A DNA stretch of 64,000 nucleotides, from positions 310,001-374,000 of the forward strand of contig NW_006917094.1 in the NCBI RefSeq assembly GCF_000516985.1, given 5' to 3'. A program made the translations under genes and the position numbers. Every line of letters begins with the position of its first letter. Positions within the stretch are counted from its first letter, which is position 1. Of this stretch, positions 12,408-24,445 are shown in pieces. Source of the DNA: Pestalotiopsis fici W106-1. Lineage: Eukaryota > Ascomycota > Sordariomycetes > Amphisphaeriales > Sporocadaceae. The notes below the pieces were generated by a model that was given only the letters and a program-made list of their open reading frames with translations, was not told where the DNA came from and searched no databases.

Positions 12408-13528
12408 ATCGTCTGTAATGCTTCAAAAGTGTTAAGAAAGCGGCTGGTGTGCAATATAGAGAATACACCGTGTTGATGGATCCGTGTGTATAGCAGAAAT
12501 GAAGCTTGGCGCGGTTTTGTTGATAAGGGAAGGCAGAATGAGAAGGAGGGTAGGGAGACGTGTCGGCGAGTACTTAAACGAGAAACAAGCTCTGACCTTT
12601 GAGAGTGAGTTCGATATTCTACAGCTGAGAGTGGAAGTCGACGTATGTTGTGAACACAAAGGATCCACAACGAAGATATTAGTGAGTCCAATAAGTTCTG
12701 TTGATGATAACCAAGTAGCAGAGCACATTGAAAATTATGGAATGCAAGAAAGCTTCAGCTGTCAACTGCTGCTGCTGCCACCTTATATAGCAAGTTTAGG
12801 TTTTCTAACAAGGGACAGGGGACTGTAAGCCTACGAGCCCCAACCAAGTTTCTGTTCGTATGCATTGAAACACCTTGTGCTTGCTTGACAGCTTGCAAGT
12901 ATCTTGCCAGATACGGCGAGGCGGACCTACATATTAGGTACGCACGCGCACGCCCCAAGCTGACGAATAGGTCGGGGTGGCTTTTGTTATTAGAATTTTT
13001 CGGCGCACAAGAATTCACTAGAAATTCGCAGCATAAATCAGACCTGGCCGTTTCTCGTTTGCAGAGACTGGATCGCTATTCCTTCTCAAAGCAGCTTTAC
13101 CACTTAAATGAACATGTAAATAAAAGCAGCAGTGTGCAATGTCCATCATGCTTGTCTGCAGCACCGAGTAGTACCTACAAAGCTTACGGGATCTTTGGGT
13201 TCAGGATAGCCAAGGTCTTGCAGTGTTAATAAAGTATAGAGGTGATGTCCTTGGTGGGCATGGTGTCGATATTGCTGGCCCTCTTAGAAGTCATACGCAC
13301 GAATTATGCTATTCGACTTGGTTTCAATCAGGGCCATTTCAATTTCAGCATCGAGAGCACATCTGTCACCAACAACTCTTCCATAGATGGCTTGATATCA
13401 TGTAGGCATTTGTTTATGAAGATTATGCATAACGAGGTACGGTTGGGCTGTAATCGGCACACGTAATGAATGGCTACTAGTCGTTCTTATTTGCTATCTC
13501 TGAAGTCTCTACGTTTTACTGCATATCA
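12408..13528. other. Intergenic, no supported gene
   Basis: AT-rich, with several overlapping frames of 60-114 codons on both strands and no motif in any of them. It includes the presumed promoter of 12407 and the 3' side of the FAD oxidase. Confidence 0.45.
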
Positions 13529-15286
13529 TCAGCTTTGTGAGACTGAACATAGGCGGCCATCAGAAGTAACAGTATAAGCATCACTGCCAACCGCAGCAGT
13601 AGCGTAAAAGAGATCAGAAGGATCCCACTTGTCCTTGATTTGCAAAAGGGTCTCGTAATTGCTGCCAAAGAACACTTCCTGGAAGTCGGGCTGTGCCCAG
13701 TCTGCCTCATTCATATAAGCGCCACTACCAGGCGTCACTGTCTCGATGATGGGCACCACAACGTCGGTAACGTGGGCTTGCTGTGCGAGATCGTCGGACC
13801 ACGGCGCGCTATTGTTCCAGGGCAGGGCGAGTGTTGCGTGCACAATGGTCTCTCTCCACTGCGGCAGTACCGCGTTGTCCCCACCGAATCGAGACACGTT
13901 GGTGCTCACGCCAATGAATGTGGTACCTTCTGCCGCGAGATCGCGTGAGGCCTGACTGATACCCCCAATCTGATCTCTCAAAATCAAGCGACCTCCGTAT
14001 AGAGACGTTCCGACTTGGATGTTGCCTAAAGGCAGTGGGCCCCAGTAATGATCGTAATGATCGTAGTATGAAGAGAATTCAGTATAGTTGATCGTATAGG
14101 CAAGTCCCAGCGATTCGACCCTTGATACAAAGGGCGATATAATCTGTTCGAGCTCGTCTTTGGTCTTGTTGTAAGCCGTGACAGCAGGCAACTGCAGGAA
14201 ACCGGTACCGAAGTAGTAGATTGACATGACACCCGAGTCTACAATGTCAATGACAGATTCGTGGTAAGCGTCTACGGCATCAAAAATCTGATCAGTCGTC
14301 TGGTTGGCATCGGCCGAGATGACCAAGGAAACACCAGAAATCGTAGTGTCGGGGTGAGCTTGTACAGTCAATGAGACGACGACACCATAGTTGCCTCCGC
14401 CTCCACCGCTGAGGGCCCAGTAGAGGTCAGTGTTTTGTGTTCGACTCGCCGTGACGAGCTCCCCTGCGGCCGTCACCACGTCAAAGGAGAGCGTATTATC
14501 GGCAGCAAGGCCAAACACAGTGCTCAGGGCCGAGTGGCCGCCACCCTGAGTATAACCACCGGCCAGACCGACGGTGGGACATTCGCCAGTGACCATGACG
14601 AGCCCGAGCTGCTGTGCCGCAGCTAGCGCTTCGAACCCTTGCACGCCAGCTCCCACCTTGAGGGCCTTGCCCGTGTAGGAGCCGTCGTCGGTCCAATCCA
14701 GAGACTCGATACTCTTGAGGTAATGGGTCCAGACCCCAAGGGACCCAGCACCAGTCGATCGTCCGAGGTAATCATGGCCAGTGTTGCGTATCACCAAGCG
14801 AATGTTCTTCTCCTTGGCGAATTCGACTGCTGCGATGATGTCTTCGGGGCCGGTGGCATTGACAGCATAGCGAACATAATTTCCCAGGGTGCAAGGAACA
14901 TATTCTGCAGTAAAGGGATCACAGCTTTGATTGGCAAAGAGAGGTGCCATGACTGAAGAGGACGAGCTCATGCTATACCAATCGTCTCAGTAAAAATGCG
15001 CTTGAAGAAGGACCAATGCCTTGAGCACAACTTACTGGATGCCAGAATAGAGCCATTGATCTTGTAGACTAGCACACGTCTCGGCGTCATATGTTGGGTC
15101 ATGGCACGGGGAACCCAAGGGAGTGGTTGCGACCAATCGACCCGACACGGTGGTATTCAGCAGATCCCACTGCGTCTGCGAGGGCCAGCACGCGTCGCCG
15201 GGGAAGCATTTACACGGCGTCGACGACGAGTTGGCCGCCAGAGTCGCCATGGGCAAAAAGGCGCCCGAAAGAATGTGCGAACGCAT
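13529..15286 (-). CDS. FAD-linked oxidoreductase, berberine-bridge-enzyme type
   Basis: Two exons (15286-15036 and 14972-13529) joined by a 63-nt intron give 564 residues. The N-terminal segment carries the fungal BBE-like CKCFPGDACWP motif and a weak, possibly uncleaved, secretory start. The FAD-binding PCMH domain follows: the RNTGHDYLGRS loop places His150 as the 8-alpha-histidyl attachment site, and GECPTVGLAGGYTQGGGHS places Cys215 as the 6-S-cysteinyl site, so bicovalent FAD is expected. The C terminus has the BBE domain signature, with NYETLLQIKDKWDP followed by LFYA. Such enzymes oxidise sugars or tailor alkaloids and polyketides. The substrate is unknown. No cluster regulator lies next to it. 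Confidence 0.88.
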
Positions 15287-16350
15287 CTTGGATGCCTCGG
15301 TACAGGTGTACGACGCGTATGCAGTGATGTTTGCACGAGGAGAAATTCAAATTCTCGTCTTCTCCTGAGAAAGACTCCAGCCGTGGTGAGATAAGAATTT
15401 CGGAGCTTAGGTAATGTACTGTTACATTATAGCAGGGGGTACTTCGTATAGTGAACAGCATCTCCAGTCACCGCCTCGATATCCCAGGAGCTCTAGAAGG
15501 GCTCACTCAATATTTGGAGCCCCTCTACAAACATCTCACGAGTATCGGTTTCTATTATTCCGCAATCTGCGCAATTTATCCACCTGATTAACAATTGACG
15601 AATCATAGAAGTAGAAAGGCTGACAGGATGTGCATTTAGGAGCACGGCACCAAAATATTATGGCCTCGGGTAAGCTTCAGTCTAGGTTAGTACTGCCTAC
15701 TAGGTAGTACAGACTGCGGGGTATGCAGGGTGTTATTTCGACCCACTGTCGGCTACCTATAGGTAGGTAGGTATTCTTACGGGTCTCAATATAGTAGGCA
15801 ACAAATGTTAGACGGACTCCAGATATTTTCATCTCGAGATAGCGCATTAGCGACATATTCTATATTCTGTTACCAAGACAATACCCATAGTCATGAGTGA
15901 TGAGACCCATATCTTGTCGTCCTGTGATGAGCATGACTTCGGGCCAGGCGAGCATTGGCCTCGCTGGCCAGTTTAGTATAGAAGTGCTGGCTCAGGTGTG
16001 CACCGTACATTCGTGCGGTGCCACCATTTCGGCCACCAGCTCCAACAATCAAAGGCTTGGGATTTTCTTGATTCTTTTTGTCTGATACCTTCAGTCCCTC
16101 CTGAATATCACGTTGCAGAATTACAATGCAATGGGAATTGGATGGCTTGAACAATATAATATTACGATACAGATATGGACAAGATTCATCTGACATGAAA
16201 CGAAGCTAGAACTCAACGTGATGAGGGTGGATGAAAGCCATTGTATGGCTGCCTTTGATTTTGCAAATGTGGTGTGATGAATCCTCGTCCTCATTTGTGT
16301 GTACATCTGGAAATAATTAATACATACCCTATTCAGGATCAACCTGTTCA
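15287..16350. other. Intergenic
   Basis: No gene recognised. It contains two short TAGGTAGG-type tracts near 15700-15775 and AT-rich sequence. Confidence 0.45.
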
Positions 16351-17931
16351 TTAAAGAAGTGCAATTTCGGGCTGACCCCACATCTCACTCAACGTCTTTG
16401 CCATGTTCTTCCACATAGCTTTGGCATCAATGTCCAGACCGTCTCCAGCAGTCTTGTCATTCAGCGCCCATTCCAGAATAGCACTAGGTCTCTTGAGCAA
16501 CTCCTCGCGACAGCCGCGAAGCCACAACAGCTTTGCCTCTAGACTGTCATAGCCATCCACCCACGAGATGATCCAATCATTGAATTCATCTGGAAGTGTG
16601 TGCTCCTGCGGGTTTGGCACAAACCACGTGCCCCAATGCTTCTTCAGTATCTTGTGCTTTTCGTTCATGGTTCTCAGCGTCTCTCGGTCCGCAAGCATCA
16701 CATTCTCGATACCTTCCCTCTTGTCGTCGGGGTCCTCCCACGGTATCCCAGCCATGACTTCTGTCAAGACGTCGAACTTGTAACGCGCGGGAACATGATA
16801 CCAAGTATGCACATCTGGACCGTCCATCGTCGCGCGGTACAAACACGACCAGCCCATTGCAAATTTTGGCAGTAAGAAGTGGAGTTCGCCGAGTAGAAAA
16901 TAGGTGTACCACTCTATCAGGACCGTCATGAGAGCTTGGCGCCCATGGACTGCAGCGTAGCACGAATGACATCGGAGGCCCTCTATGAAGGATCGGTCGA
17001 CGTTTCTGCCATCCCAATTTTCCCAGGACGTGCCCCACCGGTGCTGATGAGCCGGCCACCACTTTGGCCAGTGCGAGCCGCCGCGGAAGGCTGCAAACTC
17101 TTTCCAGGTCGCGCATCCTGGACAACGGACCATGTAGTGGGTAAAGGCACGGTCGCGAGCATCCTGTCGGTGGATAGGAAAGGTCGGGGCCTTGTCGGCC
17201 AGCGTCGAGTAGCATGGCAAGTCCGTGAAAAGGTCCGGAAAGTACCTGTGTATGGACGAGTTGAAAAACAGGCGGCGACTCTTGACAATTGGGACCGTCG
17301 CGGTACCCAGGTTCGCCCCCGCAAGGTATGGTTCCAACCCAATGCCGTCGGGTGGGATCACGATATGGGACCTCAAATCGCCAATTTGGTATCTGCATTC
17401 ATTGCATCTACGGTGGCGGCGCCGATAGCCACAAACGTATCTCTCATTATCTCCATTGGCGAACTCCGTCCGCCCCCAGTGGAGCGAATCGCGGTAGGCG
17501 GCGACTCTGCTTTTGAGGACCGCTCTCGATGCGACCTTGCCCATCGGCTCCCACGAGGTGACGGGTTGAGCGGCCGGCCAATCTGGGAGAGGTTTCCTGA
17601 AGCATAGCCGTAGTAGGGAGTGGTTATCAAAGTTTCTGTGGTGCAGTAGCTTCAGGCAGTGCGTGCATGCCCAGCGTATTTGATCGATCTGTTCATGGTC
17701 CCAGGCGGGGTTTTGGGAATTATCTCTTCCGTCAAAGTGGAAGACCGGACCCCCAAATTCCTCCTGGCACTCTAGAACCAATAGGCGTTCTGCAAGAAGC
17801 TCCTTTGTTGCTTTGATGACGGCACGAAATTGGCGGTTGGTCTGCCCAAAGCTGATCAGAGTAACTGGGTCGAGTGATCGAAAGATGAGTTCATGAACCT
17901 CGCCTGGCAAGTCGTCGAAACTTATTGACAT
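16351..17931 (-). CDS. F-box domain protein
   Basis: A single exon of 526 residues. The first 45 residues are an F-box (SFDDLPGEVHELIFRSLDP, then a LISFGQTNRQFRAVI helix), the Skp1-binding element of SCF ubiquitin ligases. Downstream are paired Cys/His elements (WACTHCLKLLHH near 86; CNECRYQIGDLR near 177; CPGCATWKEF near 270; CHSCYAAVHG near 324) that may bind zinc; no LRR or WD repeats are seen. This fits the large, rapidly evolving family of fungal F-box proteins of unknown target. The substrate is unknown. No intron is needed. Confidence 0.8.
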   Translation of the reverse strand: MSISFDDLPGEVHELIFRSLDPVTLISFGQTNRQFRAVIKATKELLAERLLVLECQEEFGGPVFHFDGRDNSQNPAWDHEQIDQIRWACTHCLKLLHHRNFDNHSLLRLCFRKPLPDWPAAQPVTSWEPMGKVASRAVLKSRVAAYRDSLHWGRTEFANGDNERYVCGYRRRHRRCNECRYQIGDLRSHIVIPPDGIGLEPYLAGANLGTATVPIVKSRRLFFNSSIHRYFPDLFTDLPCYSTLADKAPTFPIHRQDARDRAFTHYMVRCPGCATWKEFAAFRGGSHWPKWWPAHQHRWGTSWENWDGRNVDRSFIEGLRCHSCYAAVHGRQALMTVLIEWYTYFLLGELHFLLPKFAMGWSCLYRATMDGPDVHTWYHVPARYKFDVLTEVMAGIPWEDPDDKREGIENVMLADRETLRTMNEKHKILKKHWGTWFVPNPQEHTLPDEFNDWIISWVDGYDSLEAKLLWLRGCREELLKRPSAILEWALNDKTAGDGLDIDAKAMWKNMAKTLSEMWGQPEIALL

Positions 17932-18426
17932 TGCGGCTGGCGCTCCAAGATAAGTGACGGAAATGGGCTTGGAGGAAAATTCCTGAGACTTTTTCCATTA
18001 TGCAAATACTGATTTATATCAAGATAGTGTCTTGATATTTATCGAGGCTGCACAGCATGGGCAGGGAGCACAGTCACGCCGGTTTGGTGGCGGTGTATTT
18101 GAGCAGTGGCGGTTGGTTACCTTCGCCGGACCTTGAATGAGTTTAGTTAGTGCCCACTACAGCACGGGCCGAATTAGACGCAGCCGCTGTCAGATGCTCA
18201 GCCACCCATGTGGCCTAGTATTTCTTGCCAACAGGTATCACATGTAGGAAACTATTGAAGTTTGGTTCAATGCTTAGATTTCCAAAAATTTACATTGTCG
18301 TACTATCGTACAATCGTAGAGTATAATACAGTTCGCTGGGTATCATCGCTTTCCAATAATAGTACAAGTGTTCCTCCTCATCAGATGATCATATAGTGGT
18401 TCGGATGTTTGATTCCTCCGCCTGAT
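17932..18426. other. Intergenic
   Basis: A 495-bp convergent or shared region. Nothing recognisable beyond AT-rich stretches. Confidence 0.5.
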
Positions 18427-18675
18427 TTACCAGTAGCGGCCAGTGCGGCGGCGGCCGGAGCGGTGGCTTCCACGGCCGTCTGTGCCTCTCATGCGGCGGG
18501 TGCCAGCGGCCTTCTCGCCGGGGCGGTGGGTGAGGGAGCCCTTGAGCTTGAGCATGGCACCAGAGATCTTGTCACCCAGAGTGGGCTTGCGCTTCTGGTG
18601 GTGGACGACGTGCTTGCGGCCAAACATGCCACGGCGGGTGGTGGTGGTGGTAGTGGTGTGGTGTGTGCGATGCAT
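18427..18675 (-). CDS. Short conserved basic protein
   Basis: An 82-residue, strongly basic protein: a Thr run near the N terminus, then RRGMFGRKH, HHQKRKPTLGDKISGAMLKLKGS and a C-terminal TRRMRGTDGRGS tail. I recall close relatives as uncharacterised short proteins across filamentous ascomycetes; the function is unknown. No signal peptide or membrane helix. Reading leftward, a TATATAAG-like element lies about 170 bp upstream of the ATG (near 18848), and the leader is T/C-rich, fitting a strongly expressed gene. The opposite strand also carries a long frame (18409-18897), which I take as the shadow. Confidence 0.7.
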   Translation of the reverse strand: MHRTHHTTTTTTTRRGMFGRKHVVHHQKRKPTLGDKISGAMLKLKGSLTHRPGEKAAGTRRMRGTDGRGSHRSGRRRTGRYW

Positions 18676-19948
18676 GTTGAAGAGATTTGTTTTTGTTGTA
18701 GATTTGTTTATGTGATTGTTTTGTGTAAATGGGTTGACTTTTCAAGTCTGATGAGAGCTTGTGGTTTTTGTTTGAGCGGTTTGATTATTGATTGTGATGA
18801 TGAGAATGAGTTAGAATCAAGTCGAGTAAAGTCGAATAACAGCAGACTTATATATCCAAAAGACCGAGTTCATCTCATGGCTGGATCAAGACCATAATCA
18901 GGTATTGGCCCAGATTGTGATGCAACCGTCGGCAAGACGGCAAGAGAACCATGACATCAAAGCCCGGTCCCCGCAGCAGAATGGCAGGACCCTGCAGATC
19001 AAGTGAACTGTTTCCAAAGGGTCCAACCTGGTTTCTTTGTTGGCACTTCCATTCACCACTGGTGACGGGGCTTGCCCAGGCGTACGAAACAATGAGTGAG
19101 GCGTTAGCGAAAGTTGGCATTCCAAGATTTCCGACGTGTCTGATGCGGCCTAGCGTCAGGGTCCTACGACACCTAGCACTTGTCCAGGGCTGAAGTGGGC
19201 ATAGGGCCTTACTGTTATGACGGCAGCGCGGGGTTTAGCAGGTGGGGTACTGGCTCGGTTAGGAAAAGCTGGGCATCAGTGGCATTCTGGTGCAGTTCCC
19301 GTCGCTGCAGGGTCCTGGGTCCAATCCAGATGGGAGGGGAGATTTCGTCGCAGCTAGCGTCACTCATTGGTTACCGGCAGTGATGTCATCCTTCCGTCGT
19401 CCAAGCCACACGCCTCAACTTCACATACCGACGCATACAGTAATCTGCAACAAAAGGCATTCTTGGAGTCTTCGATCGTATTGATATCTAGTACCTTGTC
19501 AACTCAAAAGGAACCTGGAAACACTATTTACACGTGGATTCCCGATTGGTGGATTCTTACAGACGTGATCAACCTGCCATTTTCTAGGGCCGTTTCATTC
19601 CTGGTTTCCATCGAGGTCTAGACTCGACATCTCCTCGAAATCCTGCTGTATACCCAGTTCATTTGATATTGACTGGCTTTTTGTCAACTCGGTTTGATAC
19701 CGATTCTATGATCGCAGCAGGGTTCTATTTTGATCATCATGGCTGGACCGTCATGGATTGGTTCATTCTTGGAGTCGAAAACTAGAGTGACGATACAATG
19801 AGTCTCAATAGTGGTCTAGAATCAATGGCTACCAGCCTAACATGATGGTATCGCAAAAGTTGGCTCAAATTGGCAGCTGTTTCTTATCCAACACCTCTTA
19901 TGTGGAATTGCGACATTTTCGCTACCGATGGCATTCGCAACATGCTAT
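18676..19948. other. Intergenic
   Basis: About 1.3 kb with the TATA-bearing promoter of the short basic protein near 18848. Otherwise nothing supported; frames are short and motif-free. Confidence 0.45.
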
Positions 19949-20835
19949 CTACGCTTTGATCAAGTTTGCCTTGATCTTGGCCAAATCGCCCTCAGTGAAG
20001 CCCAAGGGGCCGGTAACAAACTTGTCAAATCCACCAAAGTTCCTTTCAACACCCTTGACGAATGCATTCCAACTTTCCTCTCGCAATTCGCACAGGTTCT
20101 GGAACCCTGGCTGTTCGACACTCTCAGCCTTGGCTCCTGCCAGAGCAAACTGAAGCAAGGTCTCGCGTACAGGCTCGGTTCCAATGCGCGACAACATATA
20201 GTCAAGCGAGACAACATCAGGTGAGGCGCCGGCAAGGGTCAACAGCAGACCCGAGATGACGCCAGTTCGATCACGCCCAGCTGCATGCAAAATCTATCAG
20301 GAATATGTGGTGCAAGTCTTGGCTGTTCAAACTTACCAGTGCAGTGCACCAAAAGAGCGTCCTTTGGCCGATCCCTCACGTGTTCGAGTACGGCCCTCCA
20401 AGCAGGCTGATAGACGTCAATGACCTCCAAGTACATGTCCTCGTAGCCTGCTTCTCCCTTGCCAGAAATGAACTTGGTCAAATCCGGCGCGCTATCTGGC
20501 CGAAGGCTCTGTATCCACGTATTCTCGACACCTTCAATGTCTGGATCGGGTGCATGGCCCCTTTCTTCTGGAGACCGCAGGTCAAAAATGCGTTTGATGC
20601 CCAGAGCCGTGACGGCTTCTTTTCCCTGCTCCGTGAGCCGAGCCAGCCCACCAGACCGGTAAACAAAGTTGTTCCGGAGCGGGCTTCTCGGGATGTCGCC
20701 GAGGTCACGACTGTTGAATGTGCCCTCGATCCAGACAAAAGGAGGATTTGTCAACACTGGCAGATATTCTGTGGGTAGGATCTCGCGTACAACTTCGGTG
20801 TTTGCAAGTTTGCGGAGGTTAGCTTCTTGGTCCAT
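19949..20835 (-). CDS. Protein tyrosine / dual-specificity phosphatase (Y_phosphatase3 type)
   Basis: Two exons (20835-20337, 20280-19949) give 276 residues; the 56-nt intron falls inside the P-loop codon for Ala167. Spliced, the loop reads HCTAGRDRTG, a complete CX5R active site with Cys165 and Arg171. Upstream, the GTFNSRDLGDIP and VYRSGGLARLTEQG elements and IFDLRSPEE are typical of the PF13350 family of bacterial and fungal tyrosine phosphatases related to Siw14/OCA proteins. It probably dephosphorylates phosphotyrosine or a phosphoinositide/inositol phosphate in the cytosol; no signal or membrane segment is seen. No functional link to its neighbours is apparent. Confidence 0.88.
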
Positions 20836-22038
20836 GTTCTAGGTTTGAGGCTTAATTATCCCGATGCAATGTTGAATTCGTGATTGATGGGTAAAAAGCA
20901 TCCGTTTTTGTGCTCCTAATGGTTATGGCCCCTCGAGTCAAAAACGGCCCAACTGGACGATAGTTTTATGTGTATTATATTTTCTGCAAAGAATTGTCGC
21001 ACTTGTTCTCTCACCCATCATGATCGTTTGGTTGTTGAAGTTCGTCCTTCAAAGACAACATTTTATACTAGGTAGGTACTAATACGAAATCAATCCCCCC
21101 ACTAAGGACTTCACGATCTGCCAACTACGGCCCATTTACCCCGCAGCACCAAACATCGGTGTAAATACCCCTTGCATCTCAAGTCCTTACTAGGGAAACT
21201 TATTTCTTTGTCTGTACTTGTGGTGTTCGATTTCATCCTATGGATTTCTGTCGCGTTCTTGTAGATAAATGATAGATGCCTGAATAATGCTAGATGAAAT
21301 TCCTCAGCCATGCCTCATTCACAGTCATGGCATCATGTTCCATGCGTAGCTAACATGATGCCTTTACAGGCGTAGGGATGAAAAGTCGAGTGTCAGATCT
21401 GCCAGGCACAATTCAAACCTTAAAACTGTTTTATGCCGAGGCCGATGCAGCAGCAGCCTGCAAACCTGCGTCTAATTAGTAGGTTCCCCTGGATCCCGCC
21501 ATAATCACATCTTGAGCCATCAAGATCGAAATAGATAGAGAGCTGAAACGGGGCAACGTTGCATCCAAGGCCAGTGCTAATGAACAATATGAAGAGGCAT
21601 CATTACATTTCAAAGTCGGCAAATATACTTCGTACATCAAATTCTATTTAAGCAGTAGGAACCAATCGGTACTGAGCCGGATTGGGTTTCTTGTTGGACC
21701 CTTATCGGCATCCCTGCACATTTCTGGAGGTCCGGGGCCGGCGTGCGATAAGTGGGCCGTCCACCGACTGTCCTGGTACAACGTCAGAGAGGTAAGGTTT
21801 GCTTGCCTACTACCTAGATCACCACGCAATCGGCATCAATCTGATTTTTCAATTCTTAAGGCTCTCATTCATGAGACTGTCGTTATTTTTAACATTCAAG
21901 TTATTGCCAGTCAGAAGCCTTGGCAGCCAGCTTCAGCAATGCCAAGTCATAGCCTAGAGCTCATGTGAAAACAAAGTCTTCATGTTTCACCGCTTCTATT
22001 GGCTCACCAAACATTGTCGCATCAGCCAATAAAGCAAT
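20836..22038. other. Intergenic
   Basis: About 1.2 kb between divergent genes. No RNA gene or ORF supported. Confidence 0.45.
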
Positions 22039-23965
22039 ATGGAGTTGTTGCGCTCGCAGCTTGGAGGGGACAATTCGCTCTGGAACTTTGCTTCGGCCAC
22101 CACTACAGGACTCGCAGGTGTCGTTAAACTTCGGAACGGGTTGGCCGATTATCTGTTTAGCGAGACCCATTGCTACGAGTCCATTCGAACACACTCACTA
22201 TCGGAACCTCTTGCGAATTGCTTCACAGTATCGCCGTCAGGTATCTTTACAAAGGTCTACCATGACCCCAATGTCGCCAATGGGGCAAGCAAGTCGCACC
22301 AAGGGCATGTTATACCGGGACTCTGGGATGGACACGGCCACCTGCTCCAATATGGAGAGTTCCTAAACTCGGTAGACTTGTTCGGATCAGCTTCATTCGA
22401 AGACATCATTGTTCGTGTCGACAACTACCTCGATGAACATCCAGACGCGGGAAATGCGGATAATTGGTTGAGAGGAACCGGATGGGACCAAGCAGCGTTT
22501 GGTCGCATGCCAACGGCTGTACGCAAAACGTGGCCCCCACGAGGTGCTTGTGTGCTGAGCTAATATCATATATAGGACGACCTCAGTGTTGACGAACGTC
22601 TCAAGGGCCTGTATATCATGCTGGATCGCGTCGATGTGCATTGTATATGGGTTTCGCAGCCTGTACTGGATCTATTGCCCGATGACCTTCCTGATGTACC
22701 CGGTGGAGAAATCATCCGAAAGCCCGGCCTAGGTGTCTTTTGTGATAATGCAATGGACATGATCATGGCACTCTGGCCAAAGCCCGACAATAAGAAGAAA
22801 CAAAAGTTTCTCCACAGTGCCATGTCCAAGCTGAACGAGGTTGGACTCGTTGGCATGGCTGATGCAGGAGTTTCCCCTAGTAACGCCGCTCTGTTCAAAG
22901 AGCTTGCGGGCACCAAGGACTGGACTTTGCGAGTCTATGCCATGCTTGAATGCGATGAGCGCAATACCTTTTGCCCAGAGCACGCGAAGAAGCATAGCAG
23001 GGAAGACGGGTTCCTCAGCATACAAAGCGTCAAGCTCTTCGCCGGTAAGTGGCTACCCTGTAGTCTACCCAGCAACTGCAAACTATATTTTGCAAACCCT
23101 TTCACTCCCATGCCACACTTCTACTCAAGGGAACTAACGAATTGCAGACGGCGCACTTGGGTCTTGGGGAAGTGCCATGATTGAACCCTATTCGGACCGC
23201 CCCGGCACTTCGGGTTCTTTGCTCATAAACGGGACCGAGTTGGCCCGCATAACAAAGCTTTGGGCCGAAGCAGGTTTTCAAGTGAATATCCACGCCATAG
23301 GAGATTTGGCAAACAGATACGCAATAGATGCCATGACGGGAGCCCTTGAAAGTATTTGTCCGGACGAAAGTCTTGCCTCATGCCAAGCTCAAAAACGCTT
23401 CCGCATCGAGCACTCCCAGATCATCCACCCAGACGACCAGGCACGGATTCATGCTATCGGCATCATTCCATCGATTCAACCTACACACGCCACGTCGGAC
23501 ATGGCTTACGCCGAGAAGCGCCTCGGCAAGGAACGGACAGGCAGTGGGGCCTACCGGATGCGCTCGCTCCTCGATATCCCTCCCATCCTTGGCAGTGATT
23601 TCCCTGTTGAGCCTCCAGACCCGTTCCAGGGCATCTACGCTGCCATGACGCGCCGAAGTCCGCACACTGGCCGCGGAACCGAGGATCAGCCAGACGGGTG
23701 GTATCCTGAAGAGACTCTGAGTCTAGATCAAGCCTTGCGCGGTTTTACTGAGGCGCCAGCGTATGGCGCTTTTCTCAAGGGCAAGGCTGGCGTAATACAA
23801 GAAGGCGCCTTTGCCGACTGGGTCGTTCTCGACATGCCCCTCGAGGAAACCGACGTAGAAGACCTGCGCGCCTATCGTGTGCGTGAGACTTGGATAGCTG
23901 GGAAGAGGGTCTTTCGGCGAGAGGAGGATGAGTCAGAAGTGCTGAATATCGCCGATGAATTGTAA
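22039..23965 (+). CDS. Amidohydrolase family 3 metal-dependent hydrolase (YtcJ-like)
   Basis: Three exons, 22039-22518, 22576-23044 and 23148-23965, with frame-consistent introns of 57 and 103 nt, give up to 588 residues. Visible family motifs are PGLWDGHGHLLQYGE (the HxH metal site), KLFADGALGSWGS (spanning intron 2), NIHAIGDLANRYAIDAM, RIEHSQII and GSDFPVEPPDPFQGIYAAMT. These match the composite beta-barrel amidohydrolases annotated as exoenzyme-regulatory or N-substituted formamide deformylase-like; the real substrate is unknown. The first 60 residues are atypical and the true N terminus may use another exon or start. Everything from about residue 80 onward is solid. Confidence 0.82.
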
Positions 23966-24445
23966 TTACATTTCAATAGCAAATTGTTGATTGAGGGAAT
24001 GAAAAGAATATGATAGTGCGACCGATGGAAAATCTAGGCAGTCAAAGCTACGCTTACGTGACCAACCCTCTCCTGGTCTTAACCTCGATCTAGGTGATCA
24101 GTTACCTCAAGGTTGGCGAATTGGAAGAACCTGGACCTCCAAACATTTGAGTGACTTGACGCCATGGGGGCAAATCACTCAAACAGGATACGTATGGGTA
24201 GGTGTTTAGTCACGATCAAGCTTAACATGTACATTTCAAACTTTTCTTTCGCCGAGAAGTAATCGGCGCTACGCAACTATATATATCGATTCTCCGACCC
24301 CCCTTTCGAAAATAGTATTTAATCGGACACATCCCCCCGTGAGCGAAATTTGCTCCTCCGAAATATTCCGTCAAACCCCATCCTCAACTTCTATACACAT
24401 CATTTGCCTACCCATCATTCATCACATACTACTTTATACTAAGCC
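23966..24445. other. Intergenic
   Basis: A 480-bp stretch with a TATATAT element near 24280 and C/T-rich leader sequence before 24446, consistent with the promoter of the F-box gene. Confidence 0.5.

Noticed and set aside
16586..17607. Long frames of 270 (minus) and 223 (plus) codons inside the F-box gene
   Set aside because: Shadow frames of the 526-residue protein.
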